This document shows positions 52,052 to 60,796 of a stretch of DNA of 64,000 nt, piece by piece (within the stretch, counting starts at the first letter, position 1; every line of letters begins with the position of its first letter). The stretch comes from Hydrogenophaga taeniospiralis CCUG 15921 (GTDB lineage: Bacteria; Pseudomonadota; Gammaproteobacteria; Burkholderiales; Burkholderiaceae_C): NCBI RefSeq assembly GCF_001592305.1, contig NZ_BCWR01000021.1, positions 51,235 to 115,234 on the forward strand. The letters run 5' to 3'. The position numbers and the translations under genes are program-made. The notes beneath the pieces were generated by a model, which worked only from the letters and a program-made list of their open reading frames with translations, was not told the origin of the DNA and did not search any database.

Positions 52052-52825
52052 TCATTTCTCCACAAAAGCGCGTTCGATCACGTACTGCCCGGGCTGGCTC
52101 ATGTTGCCTTCGCGCAGGCCCAGTTTGTCGAGCAGGTCGCGCGTGTCGCGCAGCATTTCCGGGCTGCCGCAGAGCATGAAACGGTCGTCTGATGTGCTCA
52201 ATGGCGGCAGGCCCAGGTCGTGCGGAAGGCGACCGGTTTCCAGCAGCGTGGGGATGCGCCCCTGATGGCGAAACGCCTCGCGCGTGACCGTGGGGTAGTA
52301 CAGCAGCTTGGCCCGCGCCTGCTCGCCAAACCATTCGTTGCGGGGCAGTTCGTGGGTGATCAGGTGCTCGTAAGCGAGCTCGTTCACCTGCCGGCAGCCG
52401 TGCACCAGCACGATCTTGTCGAACAGCTCGTACACGTCAGGGTCACGGATCACACTCATGAACGGCGCCAGGCCCGTGCCGGTGGACAGCAGGTAGAGGT
52501 GGCGGCCCGGCGTAAGGTTCTGGGTGAGCAGCGTGCCCGAGGCCTTGCGGCCGACCAGCACCGTGTCACCCACCTGGATGTGCTGCAGGCGCGAGGTGAG
52601 CGGCCCATCGGGCACCTTGATGCTCAGGAACTCCAGCGTCTCTTCGTAGTGCGGGCTCACCATGCTGTACGCGCGCAGCAAGGGCCTGCCGTCGACCATG
52701 AGGCCGATCATGGCGAACTGGCCGCTCTGGTAGCGGAAACCCGGGTCGCGGGTGGTGGTGAAGGAGAACAGGCGGTCGGTCCAGTGGTGAACCGTCAGCA
52801 CCTGGGCTTCGAACAGATTGCTCAT
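52052..52825 (-). CDS. fpr: ferredoxin-NADP reductase
   Basis: A 257-residue FAD enzyme that moves electrons between NADPH and ferredoxin. FAD binding is shown by RAYSMVSPHYEE (RxYS) near residues 50-61, the NADP part by LLSTGTGLAPFMSVIRD, and the end by FVEK, as in bacterial class II FNR. It overlaps the DUF971 gene by 4 bp and closes the operon that also codes for two ferredoxins, so it is the likely electron source. Confidence 0.95.
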   Translation of the reverse strand: MSNLFEAQVLTVHHWTDRLFSFTTTRDPGFRYQSGQFAMIGLMVDGRPLLRAYSMVSPHYEETLEFLSIKVPDGPLTSRLQHIQVGDTVLVGRKASGTLLTQNLTPGRHLYLLSTGTGLAPFMSVIRDPDVYELFDKIVLVHGCRQVNELAYEHLITHELPRNEWFGEQARAKLLYYPTVTREAFRHQGRIPTLLETGRLPHDLGLPPLSTSDDRFMLCGSPEMLRDTRDLLDKLGLREGNMSQPGQYVIERAFVEK

Positions 52826-53142
52826 GGTCGGGCTTCCGGTTGAAGGGTCGAAGAGAGTTCGCGCAGGTAGGGCCAGGGGTAGATGCCGCGGTCGTGGCCA
52901 TCGTCAAAACACAGCTGCAGGCCAAACTCGCCCACCGGGTGCAGCTCGGTCATGCGGGTGGTGGCGGGTGAGGTGGGACCAAGGCCGTCGCGCCGCAGCT
53001 TCACGCACGCGGCGCAGCGGCAGGCACAACGCAAGGCGCGTGAGCTCATGGAGGCCTGCAGGCCGTCGCTCCAGCCAATATCAAGCCGACCCGACGCCTC
53101 GTGGTGAACGATGTCCACCGGGTGCACGACATCTGCGCTCAT
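52822..53142 (-). CDS. DUF971 (GBBH-like) protein
   Basis: A 106-residue protein. It has the DUF971 pattern: HHEASGRLDIGWSDGLQ, a cysteine cluster CACRCAACVKLRRD, and GLQLCFDDGHDRGIYPWPYLREL. ATG 53142 is used in place of one eight codons earlier. DUF971 domains occur with Fe-S assembly proteins and the N-terminus of gamma-butyrobetaine hydroxylases; metal binding is likely. It sits between the ABC ATPase and fpr. Confidence 0.85.
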   Translation of the reverse strand: MSADVVHPVDIVHHEASGRLDIGWSDGLQASMSSRALRCACRCAACVKLRRDGLGPTSPATTRMTELHPVGEFGLQLCFDDGHDRGIYPWPYLRELSSTLQPEARP

Positions 53143-53203
53143 AGGACAACCCTCCGTGCTGCGCACTGCGGGGCTGAGCGCCTTCGGAACGGCCGAGCGG
53201 CGC

Positions 53204-54088
53204 TCATTCGATGGACCCTCCCACGCCCTGGGGCCCCATCTCCACGCTGAGACCGGCCAGGCCGCCTTCCATGAGGTCGCCCCCCATGGCGGCCAGGCTC
53301 TCTTCGCGAATCAGCCCCTTGATGGTCTTCACCAGGGCGGCGAACTCGGGCGTGGCCGTCATCTCGGGCGTGCGCGGCCGGGGCAAGGGCACCACGATCT
53401 CGGACTTCACGCGGCCCGGGCGTGCCGTCATCACGTAGATGCGGTCCGACAGGAAGATCGCTTCGTCGATGTCGTGGGTGATGAACAGCACCGAGATGCG
53501 CAGGCGCTGCCACATGTTGGTGAGGATCTCCTGCATCACCACCCGGGTCTGAGAATCCAGCGCACCGAAGGGCTCGTCCATCAGCAACACCTGCGGGCTC
53601 GTTGAGAGCGCCCGCACGATGCCCACGCGCTGCTTCATGCCGCCCGAGAGCTGATCGGGGTAGTGGTTCTCGAAATGCAGCAGGCCCGCCAGCCCCAGCA
53701 AGGTGCGCGCACGGGTTTCGCGCGCGGTGCGCGACACGCCCTGGATCTTCATGCCGAACTCGACGTTCTTGCGCACCGTCATCCAGGGAAACAGCGAGTA
53801 CTGCTGAAACACCACGCCGCGGTCGGCGCCGGGCTCCTCGATGCGCGCGCCGTCCAGCCGGGCCTCGCCCGCACTGGGCTGCACGAACCCCGCCGCCACG
53901 TTGAGCAGGCTCGACTTGCCGCACCCCGAAGGGCCGATGAGCGAGACGAATTCACCGGGCTGCACATGGATGGAGACCGAGTCCACCGCCTGGACCGCCG
54001 CGCCCTTGACCTTGAACTGGATGGACACGTCCTGCATTTCCACCAGGCCGCGCACCGCCACTTCGGGTGGGGACATCACGGCGCTCAT
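53204..54088 (-). CDS. ABC transporter ATP-binding protein, SsuB/TauB-like
   Basis: A 294-residue ATPase. Walker A GPSGCGKSS is at 52-60, the Q-loop at VVFQQYSLFPWMTV, the signature at LSGGMKQRVGIVRAL, Walker B at VLLMDEPFGALDSQTR and the switch at ITHDIDEAIF. The C-terminal tail of about 35 residues is not conserved. It overlaps the permease gene by 4 bp. The class transports sulfonates, nitrate, or similar small solutes. Confidence 0.92.
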   Translation of the reverse strand: MSAVMSPPEVAVRGLVEMQDVSIQFKVKGAAVQAVDSVSIHVQPGEFVSLIGPSGCGKSSLLNVAAGFVQPSAGEARLDGARIEEPGADRGVVFQQYSLFPWMTVRKNVEFGMKIQGVSRTARETRARTLLGLAGLLHFENHYPDQLSGGMKQRVGIVRALSTSPQVLLMDEPFGALDSQTRVVMQEILTNMWQRLRISVLFITHDIDEAIFLSDRIYVMTARPGRVKSEIVVPLPRPRTPEMTATPEFAALVKTIKGLIREESLAAMGGDLMEGGLAGLSVEMGPQGVGGSIE

Positions 54089-55080
54089 GAACGCTCTCCC
54101 GGTGAAGCCGATGCCTGCCAGGGCATGGCAAGGCGCGAGGTCAGGCGGATCGCGCTGCTGCACAGCAAGCCCAGGATGCCGATGGTGATCATGCCCAGCG
54201 CGATTTCGGGGTAGGAGATGAGCGAATACGCCTCCCAGGTGAAGTAGCCGATGCCGAACTGCCCCGAGATCATTTCCGCCGCAATCAACGACACCCAGGC
54301 CACCCCCATGCCCACGGCCAGGCCGGTGAAGATGTGCGGCAAGGCAGCGGGCAACACCACCTCAAACAGCAGCGTGGGTTCTCGCGCCCCCAGCGAGCGG
54401 GCGGCGCGCAGCAACACCGGGTCGATCGCTTCCACCCCATGGATGCTGTTGAGCAAGATGGGGAAGAACGCACCGAGGAAGGTGATGAACACGATGCTGA
54501 CCTCGTTGCTCGGCCACAGCATGATGGACATGGGCACCCAGGCAATGGCCGGGATCGGGCGGAACACCTCCAGCGCCGGCATGCTGATCTGGCGGAACCA
54601 CCGGTAGCGACCGATCAACAGGCCCAGGCCGATACCGAGCACCGCCGCAATGGCAAAGCCATAGAGGATGCGGCGCACGCTGATGCCGATGTTGGTGACG
54701 AAGGTGGTGGACTGGTTGACCTCGATCACCTTGGCGAACACCTCCGCCGGGCTGGGGATGTTGCCGAAGCGCACATAGAAGTCGAGCCGGTAGTGCGTGG
54801 CCAGGTGCCAGGCCAGCAACACGCTGCCGATGGAGATCGCGGCCATGATCCAGCCGCGCATCTGGTCCCGCACGCAGGCCACCAGAAAGGCCATGCCCGG
54901 GGCCTTTGCACCCACACCGCTGCCGGACGCGGCCTGGCTCTTCACACTGCTCAACGCAGCCACCGGGGTCTTGGCGGCCGGCGCGTCCGGTGTCTCTGCG
55001 GGGCGCGCGAGCGGGCTGGGGTTGTCGGGCAGGTAAGCCATGCGGTCACGGCTCACGTCAAGCAAGGAGGCTGCGCGCAT
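54085..55080 (-). CDS. ABC transporter permease, SsuC/TauC-like
   Basis: A 331-residue inner-membrane protein. A polar N-terminus of about 75 residues precedes six helices. The EAA loop is LGAREPTLLFEVVLPAALPH, and AAEMISGQFGIGYFTWEAY is a family motif. It starts 3 bp after the binding-protein stop. The substrate is unknown. Confidence 0.92.
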   Translation of the reverse strand: MRAASLLDVSRDRMAYLPDNPSPLARPAETPDAPAAKTPVAALSSVKSQAASGSGVGAKAPGMAFLVACVRDQMRGWIMAAISIGSVLLAWHLATHYRLDFYVRFGNIPSPAEVFAKVIEVNQSTTFVTNIGISVRRILYGFAIAAVLGIGLGLLIGRYRWFRQISMPALEVFRPIPAIAWVPMSIMLWPSNEVSIVFITFLGAFFPILLNSIHGVEAIDPVLLRAARSLGAREPTLLFEVVLPAALPHIFTGLAVGMGVAWVSLIAAEMISGQFGIGYFTWEAYSLISYPEIALGMITIGILGLLCSSAIRLTSRLAMPWQASASPGERS

Positions 55081-55083
55081 GGC

Positions 55084-56571
55084 CTACTTCCCGCTCATGG
55101 CCACGTCGCTGGCGGGCATCGCCAGCGCGAGAGCTTCGTCGTACGTGGCCAGCTTGCCGCCGTTTTTCGCAGCAAAGGCCTCGGCGTCCTTCTTCAGCAG
55201 AAAGGGCACCACCGCAGGGGCTTTGGGGTTGCTGAGGTTGACCGAGTAGAAGGCTTTGTCGGCAAACAGCTTGATGCCCAGCGTCTTGTCGAACAAGTAG
55301 GCCACCGAGACCTTCTTGCCGTCGGCCTGGTACTGCCGCACCCCCGCCAGCAGGCAGGCCGGTGAGCTCACGGGAACCAGGCCCGCGCCATCGAGCCAGA
55401 TCTCACCCGCATCCTTGGGGTGGGTCACCATGCGGTTGCAGATGGGGTCGCGGCCCGCGATGTCGTAGTTGGCCAGCGTCTGCTTCTGCGCGTCGTAGTC
55501 TTCGCCGCGCTCCTTGAAAGCCTGGCGCACATAGGTCTCGTTGACCCAGGCATTGAGGTCGAACTCCTTCACGCGGCCCAGCTTGGACAGCACACCGTGC
55601 GCGAGCTTGATGGTCTCAAGCCAGCGTGGTTTGATGGTCGGGTCAAGGGTGTGGATGCCGTTCGGGCCGAGGAACATGTAGCCCACTTCCTTCTCGATCT
55701 TGGTCCACTCCTCCACCTTCTGCATCGCCATGCTCGGGTTCTTGCGCACCCAGTCGTTGGCCTCCATCAAGGCCTTGATGTAGGCCACCACGGCCTCGGG
55801 GTAGGCGTCGGCGAAATCCTTGCGCACCACCACACCGTGGAAGGTGGGCACCTTGGTCTGCGCGCCGTCAAAGATCTTGCGGGCGAAACCGCGGTAGGGC
55901 AGCAGGTCGGCGAAGGGCACGAAGTCGCCGTGCGCGTCGATCTTCTTTTCCTGCAGGTTGGTGGTGCCCACCTCGGGGCTCTGGCTCACCAGGTTCCAGT
56001 AGTCGTTGGGCCAGCCGCGTTCCTGCAAGGCCTGCAACATCATCCCGTGTGCCGCCGAGCCAAAAGGCACGGACACCGTCTTGCCCTTGAGGTCGGCCAG
56101 CTCGTAGTAAGGGCTGTCCTTGTGCACCACCACGCCGTTGCCCGAACCGAAAGCGTTGTAGGCAATGATGGCCACCAGCTGGGTTTCATTGCCCCGGTTC
56201 TGCTGCCCGGTGGCGCCGTTCACCAGCAGCGGGTAGTCGCCCATCATCCCGATCTGCAGCTTGTTGGCCACCATGCCATTGGTGACCGGCGGGCCGGAGG
56301 TGAAGTTCTGCCAGTCGAGCTTCCAGGTGATGTTGGCGTACTTGCCGGTTTTTGGCAGGTGTTTTTCCAGCAGCTTGAGCTCCTTGAGCACGATGCCACC
56401 GGTGACGGTGTTGGTGGTCGTGTTCTGCGTGCCGATGCCGATCGTGACTTCTTTCTTGGCCTGTGCCTGCGAGACCGAAGGCAACAGGGCCAGAGCCAGC
56501 GACAGCCACATCGCGGGGATCAAGAGGTGGAAGAACCAGGGGGGCCGTGGGGTGCGGGTGATAGCAGTCAT
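55084..56571 (-). CDS. ABC binding protein with C-terminal NosL-like domain
   Basis: A 495-residue periplasmic protein. The signal peptide (WFFHLLIPAMWLSLALALLP) is cleaved near SQAQA. Residues about 40-370 are a type II binding protein of the SsuA/TauA/NMT1 class (VTIGIGTQNTTTNTVTGGIV, GKTVSVPFGSAAHGMMLQAL). Residues 377-485 resemble NosL: CNRM (C378, M381), a CLL at about 406, YLFDKTLGIKLFADKAFYSV and AEAFAAKNGGKLATYDEAL. NosL is a Cu(I)-binding lipoprotein of N2O reductase assembly. The fusion is unusual. ATG 56571 has GGAGG upstream. Confidence 0.85.
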   Translation of the reverse strand: MTAITRTPRPPWFFHLLIPAMWLSLALALLPSVSQAQAKKEVTIGIGTQNTTTNTVTGGIVLKELKLLEKHLPKTGKYANITWKLDWQNFTSGPPVTNGMVANKLQIGMMGDYPLLVNGATGQQNRGNETQLVAIIAYNAFGSGNGVVVHKDSPYYELADLKGKTVSVPFGSAAHGMMLQALQERGWPNDYWNLVSQSPEVGTTNLQEKKIDAHGDFVPFADLLPYRGFARKIFDGAQTKVPTFHGVVVRKDFADAYPEAVVAYIKALMEANDWVRKNPSMAMQKVEEWTKIEKEVGYMFLGPNGIHTLDPTIKPRWLETIKLAHGVLSKLGRVKEFDLNAWVNETYVRQAFKERGEDYDAQKQTLANYDIAGRDPICNRMVTHPKDAGEIWLDGAGLVPVSSPACLLAGVRQYQADGKKVSVAYLFDKTLGIKLFADKAFYSVNLSNPKAPAVVPFLLKKDAEAFAAKNGGKLATYDEALALAMPASDVAMSGK

Positions 56572-56637
56572 GAGAACCTCCAGGTGGGTTGATTGATTCA
56601 AACAAGGGGGGTCGGGGTGTGGCCTTGAGCGTGGGGC

Positions 56638-56967
56638 TCAGGCGGTTTCGCTCAGCAGACTGCGCTTGTCTTTGCGCTCGGCCCATTGCGCCGCATCGGG
56701 CAGGGGCTCTTGTGTGGTGGTGATCACAGGCCACTTGGGTGCCAGCGCTGCGTTCAGCGCCACGTACTCCAACTGGTCGGGGCTCAAATCTTTCTCTTCC
56801 AGAATCGCCTCCACCGGGCACTCGGGAATGCAGACGCCGCAGTCGATGCAGGCGTCGGGGTCGATCACGAGGAAGTTCGGCCCCTCGTGAAAACAGTCCA
56901 CCGGGCACACCGCCACGCAGTCCGTGTATTTGCAGCCAATGCAGGCTTCGGTGACGACGTGGGTCAT
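56638..56967 (-). CDS. fdxA: 7Fe-type ferredoxin, FdxA-like
   Basis: A 109-residue ferredoxin. Cysteines C9, C17 and C50 would hold a [3Fe-4S], and C21, C40, C43 and C46 a [4Fe-4S] cluster (ACIGCKYTDCVAVCPVDCF; CIDCGVCIPECP). The rest is the helical tail LSPDQLEYVALNAALAPKWP of the Azotobacter FdI type. It overlaps the HEAT-repeat gene by 4 bp and so is part of the operon and not a stand-alone housekeeping fdxA. Confidence 0.93.
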   Translation of the reverse strand: MTHVVTEACIGCKYTDCVAVCPVDCFHEGPNFLVIDPDACIDCGVCIPECPVEAILEEKDLSPDQLEYVALNAALAPKWPVITTTQEPLPDAAQWAERKDKRSLLSETA

Positions 56968-57941
56968 GACGCAGCTCCCGGGTTGCCGTTCATCTGGATC
57001 GACGTGAGGGCGAGCTTGGCCAGCTTGCGCACGTCGGGATCGCTGTCTTTCAAGGCGCGCTCCAGCGGCGCAATGGCGCGGGTGTCGCCGATCTCGCCCA
57101 GCGCGATCACCGCTTCCTTGCGCAGGTTGCTTACGGCGTGGGTGGTGGCCTCACTCAGCACCTGAACCGCCATCGTGGCCTTGAGCTTGCCCAGGCTGCG
57201 CGCGGCCTTCACGCGCACCTGCCAGTAGGCGTCGTCCATGGCGCGGATGAGGTCGGGCACGCCCAGCGTGGAACGGGTCTTGGCAAAGGTGGTGGCGGCT
57301 TCTTCACGCACCTGCCAGGCGCTGTCGACCAGGGCGCGGCTGAGCGCCGGGTGCACGCTCACGGCGGTGGATTCACCGGCATAACCCAGCGCCCCCACCG
57401 CCACCCGCCGCACTTCAGGCTCTGGATCGTGCGCGGCTATCTGGGTGAGATCCGCAATGGCCTGGGGCCGTTTGAGGTAACCCAGCACGCCCACGGCTTC
57501 GCGCCGCACCGCGGGGTCCGCGTCGCTCAGTGCCTGCAGCGCGGGCTCGAAGGCCTCGTCCACCCGCAGGGCCTTCACGGCATGCAGGGCCGCCGCCTTG
57601 ACGCCCGGATCGGCATCCACCAGGTACGGCAGGATGGGGCCGGCCGAAGCGGGCTCCTTCAACTCGGCCAGGGTGTAGGCCACCGCCGCGCGCACATCGG
57701 CGTCGCTGTCTTTGAGCAGAGGCACCAGGGCCGTCAGCACATCCATGTCCTCATGGCCTTCGAGCGCCTTGGCGGCCTCCAGCCGCACCAGCGGACTGCT
57801 GTCGCCGAGCGCAGCCGTGAGCAGGGGTGCCACGTCGTCTTCCTCGTCCGTGTACGGGAGTTCAAGCACGGCGACACGGCGCACGCCCGGGTCGCTGTCT
57901 TGCAGGCGCTGGCGGATGCTCTGGTGAAGGATCTGACTCAT
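56964..57941 (-). CDS. HEAT-repeat (PBS-lyase-like) protein
   Basis: A 325-residue protein made almost wholly of about nine helical repeats of 31 residues. Recurring parts are DSSPLVRLEAAKALEGHED, DSDADVRAAVAYTLAEL, DADPGVKAAALHAVKAL and DADPAVRREAVGVLGYL. No catalytic motif is seen. In other systems such repeats act as protein-binding scaffolds or help cofactor attachment. It starts 2 bp after one ferredoxin gene and overlaps another, so it probably binds the flavoprotein or ferredoxins. Confidence 0.9.
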   Translation of the reverse strand: MSQILHQSIRQRLQDSDPGVRRVAVLELPYTDEEDDVAPLLTAALGDSSPLVRLEAAKALEGHEDMDVLTALVPLLKDSDADVRAAVAYTLAELKEPASAGPILPYLVDADPGVKAAALHAVKALRVDEAFEPALQALSDADPAVRREAVGVLGYLKRPQAIADLTQIAAHDPEPEVRRVAVGALGYAGESTAVSVHPALSRALVDSAWQVREEAATTFAKTRSTLGVPDLIRAMDDAYWQVRVKAARSLGKLKATMAVQVLSEATTHAVSNLRKEAVIALGEIGDTRAIAPLERALKDSDPDVRKLAKLALTSIQMNGNPGAAS

Positions 57942-57943
57942 GC

Positions 57944-58177
57944 TCACCTCACCAGATAGGGAATGTTCACGTGCACGGCGCCGGTGGGGCAGTCCTTCTC
58001 GCAAGGCATGCAGTACCAGCATTCGTCGAACTTCATGAACGCCTTGTTCTTCACCAGGTCGATGGCGAGCACATCGAGCGGACAGACGTCGACGCAGACG
58101 GTGCAGCCCTTGTCGGCAATGCACTTGTCGTCGTCAACGACAACCGGTGCCTGGGTTCGGGTGGTGGTGATGGTCAT
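57944..58177 (-). CDS. 2x[4Fe-4S] ferredoxin, AprB-like
   Basis: A 77-residue ferredoxin. Cluster I cysteines are C19, C25, C28 and C32 (CX5CX2CX3C, longer than the usual first gap) and cluster II cysteines are C53, C56, C59 and C63 (CWYCMPCEKDCP). The short C-terminus ends HVNIPYLVR. The CX5C spacing and pairing with an AprA-like flavoprotein gene recall the beta subunit of APS reductase, though AprB has a longer tail. It is 29 bp after the flavoprotein. Confidence 0.88.
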   Translation of the reverse strand: MTITTTRTQAPVVVDDDKCIADKGCTVCVDVCPLDVLAIDLVKNKAFMKFDECWYCMPCEKDCPTGAVHVNIPYLVR

Positions 58178-58206
58178 GGGGATGGCCTTTCGGTGGGTGA
58201 TGCGGT

Positions 58207-59943
58207 TCAGGCGGCTTTGGCGGTGGCCGGGCTGGCCACGCGAAGGCGCTGGTAGGCCACCTTCTCCTGGTCGTTGAGTTCGACCACGTAGGGCTCCACC
58301 TCACGCTTGCGGAACCTGGCGTTGCCGTTGCCGTCGCTGGTGACGTTGGTGTGGCAGAACCAGTTCTGATCGTCCTTTTCCGGGTGATCCACGCACAGGT
58401 GGTACAGGCCCCAGCGGCTTTCGGTACGGAACAACGAGGCGCGCGCGGCCAGTTCGGCGCAGTCGCGGATGGTGTGGGCCTCCATGGCGCGCATGAGCTC
58501 GTGCGGGTCCGCCGCCACCATGTGGTCCAGGTCTTCGCGGATCTCGTCGAAACGCTGCAGGCCGATCTCCATCTTGCGGGTGACCTTGGGTGGCTGCAGG
58601 TAGTCGTTGACCACGCGGCGGGTCTTGTATTCGACCTGGAAGGGCGTGGGCCCTTCGCTGCGCGACAGCGGTGCCGCGACGCGCTCACGCTCCGCCTGCA
58701 CACGGTCCTGATCGATGCGCGGATCGCTGGCACCGGCCACGTAGTCGGCGGCGTTCTCACCGCAGAACTTGCCGTAGACGAAGGCGCCCAGCATGTAGTT
58801 GTGCGGAATGCTGGCGCAGTCGCCCGCCGCGTACAGGCCGGGGATGGAGCACTCGCCACGCTCGTTGGTCCAGATGCCGGAGGCGCTGTGGCCGCTGCAG
58901 AAGCCGATCTCGGAGATGTGCATCTCGATCATGGCCTTGCGGTAGTCCGTGCCGCGCCCTTCGTGGAAGCGGCCGCGGCTGGGCCGCTCGTTGGTGTGCA
59001 GGATGTGCTCGATCTCGCTGATGGTTTCTTCGGCCAGATGGTCGAGCTTGAGGAACACCGGGCCCTTGCCGCCTTCGAGTTCGTTGAAGAACTCCATCAT
59101 CATCTGGCCGCTCCAGTAGTCGCACTCGATGAAGCGCTCGCCCGCGTTGTTCGAGGTGTAGCCCCCGAACGGGCCGGTCACATAGGCACAGGCCGGGCCG
59201 TTGTAGTCCTTGATCAGCGGGTTGATCTGGAAGCACTCGAGGTTGGTGAGCTCAGCGCCGGCGTGGTAAGCCATCACATGGCCTTCGCCGGTGTTGGTCG
59301 GGTTCTCATAGGTGCCGAACATGTAGCCCGAAGCCGGCAGCCCCAGGCGGCCAGCGGCGCCGGTGCAGATCACCACGGCCTTGGCCTTGATGACGTAGAA
59401 GTCCGCAGTGCGGCAGTCAAAGCCCATCACCCCCGTGATCTCGCCACCGGCACCGGTGAGCAGCCGGGTGGCCACCACGCGGTTGGTGATCTCCACACGC
59501 GCCTTCTTCAGCTGGCGGTAGAGCACGCGCTTCATGTGGTGGCCTTCGGGCATGGGCAGCACGTAGCTGCCGATGTGGTGCACCTTGCGCACGGCGTAGT
59601 CGCCGGTTTCGTCCTTCTCGAACTTGATGCCCCATTTGTCCAGCTCTTCGATCATTGCGAAGCTGTTGGCCGCGTAGGCGTACACCCCCTTCTGGTCCAC
59701 GATGCCGTCGTTGGCCACCGTGATCTCCTTGGTGTATTGCTCGGGCGTGGCGTGGCCGGGAATCACCGCGTTGTTCAGGCCATCCATGCCCATGGAGATC
59801 GCGCCGCTGCGTTTCACGTTGGCCTTGTCCAGCAGCAGCACGCGCAGCCTGGGATTTTTTTCCTTGGCTTTCACCGCGGCCATGGGGCCGCCGGTGCCGC
59901 CACCGATCACCACAATGTCGTACTCAAGTTCGATGGTTTTCAT
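58207..59943 (-). CDS. AprA-like FAD flavoprotein
   Basis: A 578-residue protein of the fumarate reductase/APS reductase alpha class. The FAD dinucleotide motif is VVIGGGTGGPMAAVKA (residues 11-26). RSGAISMGMDGLNN follows, then ECFQINPLIKDYNGPACAY and GLYAAGDCASIPHNYMLGAF for FAD binding. The C-terminal helical domain is present. There is no signal peptide, so it is cytoplasmic. It is similar to AprA but shorter, and no ATP sulfurylase gene is near. Its substrate is not known. It would receive or give electrons through the adjacent ferredoxin. Confidence 0.85.
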   Translation of the reverse strand: MKTIELEYDIVVIGGGTGGPMAAVKAKEKNPRLRVLLLDKANVKRSGAISMGMDGLNNAVIPGHATPEQYTKEITVANDGIVDQKGVYAYAANSFAMIEELDKWGIKFEKDETGDYAVRKVHHIGSYVLPMPEGHHMKRVLYRQLKKARVEITNRVVATRLLTGAGGEITGVMGFDCRTADFYVIKAKAVVICTGAAGRLGLPASGYMFGTYENPTNTGEGHVMAYHAGAELTNLECFQINPLIKDYNGPACAYVTGPFGGYTSNNAGERFIECDYWSGQMMMEFFNELEGGKGPVFLKLDHLAEETISEIEHILHTNERPSRGRFHEGRGTDYRKAMIEMHISEIGFCSGHSASGIWTNERGECSIPGLYAAGDCASIPHNYMLGAFVYGKFCGENAADYVAGASDPRIDQDRVQAERERVAAPLSRSEGPTPFQVEYKTRRVVNDYLQPPKVTRKMEIGLQRFDEIREDLDHMVAADPHELMRAMEAHTIRDCAELAARASLFRTESRWGLYHLCVDHPEKDDQNWFCHTNVTSDGNGNARFRKREVEPYVVELNDQEKVAYQRLRVASPATAKAA

Positions 59944-59983
59944 ACAGACCTTTCGGGTTCTTCACGGGGAGGGGGTTGAGGCG

Positions 59984-60778
59984 TCAGAGCGGGACGCGAT
60001 CGACGCGCACCTTGTACTGAAAGGCGTCGCCGCGGTAATAGAGGTGCTCGTAGTCGATGGGGGTGCCGTCGCTGGTGTGGGTGGTCCGCTCGATCACCAG
60101 CACCGGCGAGCCCTCTTCCACCTGCAGTTGCCCGGCCAGGCGCTCATCGGCCAGCGTGGAGCCGATCTGCAGGTCGGCATGGCCCAGCGACATGCCATAG
60201 TCGTTTTCCAGGATCACGAAGACGTCGCGACTCGCGAGGTCTTCCTTGGCCAGGCGCGCGCCGATGGCCACCGGCAGGTAGGTGATGTCCAGCGAGATCG
60301 GCTCGCGGTTAAGAAAGCGCAGGCGCTGCAGCTCGGTAACTTTGGCCCGCTTGGTCAGTTGCAGGCGCTCCTGCACCTGGGCCGAAGGCAGCACCGTGCG
60401 CATGGACACCACGCGCGCAAACGTCTCGTAGCCCATCTGGCGCATGGCCTCGCCGAACCCCTGCAGCTTGCCCAGGTCTTGAAACGCCTTGGGCTTGGCC
60501 ACGAAGGTGCCCTTGCCGTGGATGCGGAACACCAGGCCTTCGTTCTGCAGGTCGCTCAAGGCCTGGCGCACCGTGATGCGGCTGACACTGAAGGCCGCCA
60601 TCATTTCGCTCTCGGAAGGCATCTGCTCATGGGGCTTGTAGGTGCCATCAAGCACACGAGCGCGCAAGATTTCCTTGATCTGCTCGTACAGCGGCGTGGG
60701 CGACGACGGCTGAATTTCGTCCACCGGACGGGGCAAAGGCAGATTCGTGACGACAGCGCGTAAACCGTTGGAGGCCAT
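59984..60778 (-). CDS. GntR/HutC-family transcriptional regulator
   Basis: A 264-residue regulator. The winged helix is at residues 25-90 (PLYEQIKEILRARVLDGTYK, ALSDLQNEGLVFRIHGKGTF), and the UTRA ligand domain follows (RLRFLNREPISLDITYLP, EEGSPVLVIERTTHTSDGTP). ATG 60778 is taken; GTG four codons earlier is possible. It is the first gene of the operon and has overlapping dyads just upstream, so self-repression relieved by the transported substrate is likely. Confidence 0.92.
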   Translation of the reverse strand: MASNGLRAVVTNLPLPRPVDEIQPSSPTPLYEQIKEILRARVLDGTYKPHEQMPSESEMMAAFSVSRITVRQALSDLQNEGLVFRIHGKGTFVAKPKAFQDLGKLQGFGEAMRQMGYETFARVVSMRTVLPSAQVQERLQLTKRAKVTELQRLRFLNREPISLDITYLPVAIGARLAKEDLASRDVFVILENDYGMSLGHADLQIGSTLADERLAGQLQVEEGSPVLVIERTTHTSDGTPIDYEHLYYRGDAFQYKVRVDRVPL

Positions 60779-60796
60779 GTTTTTGCTCACTTCCTG

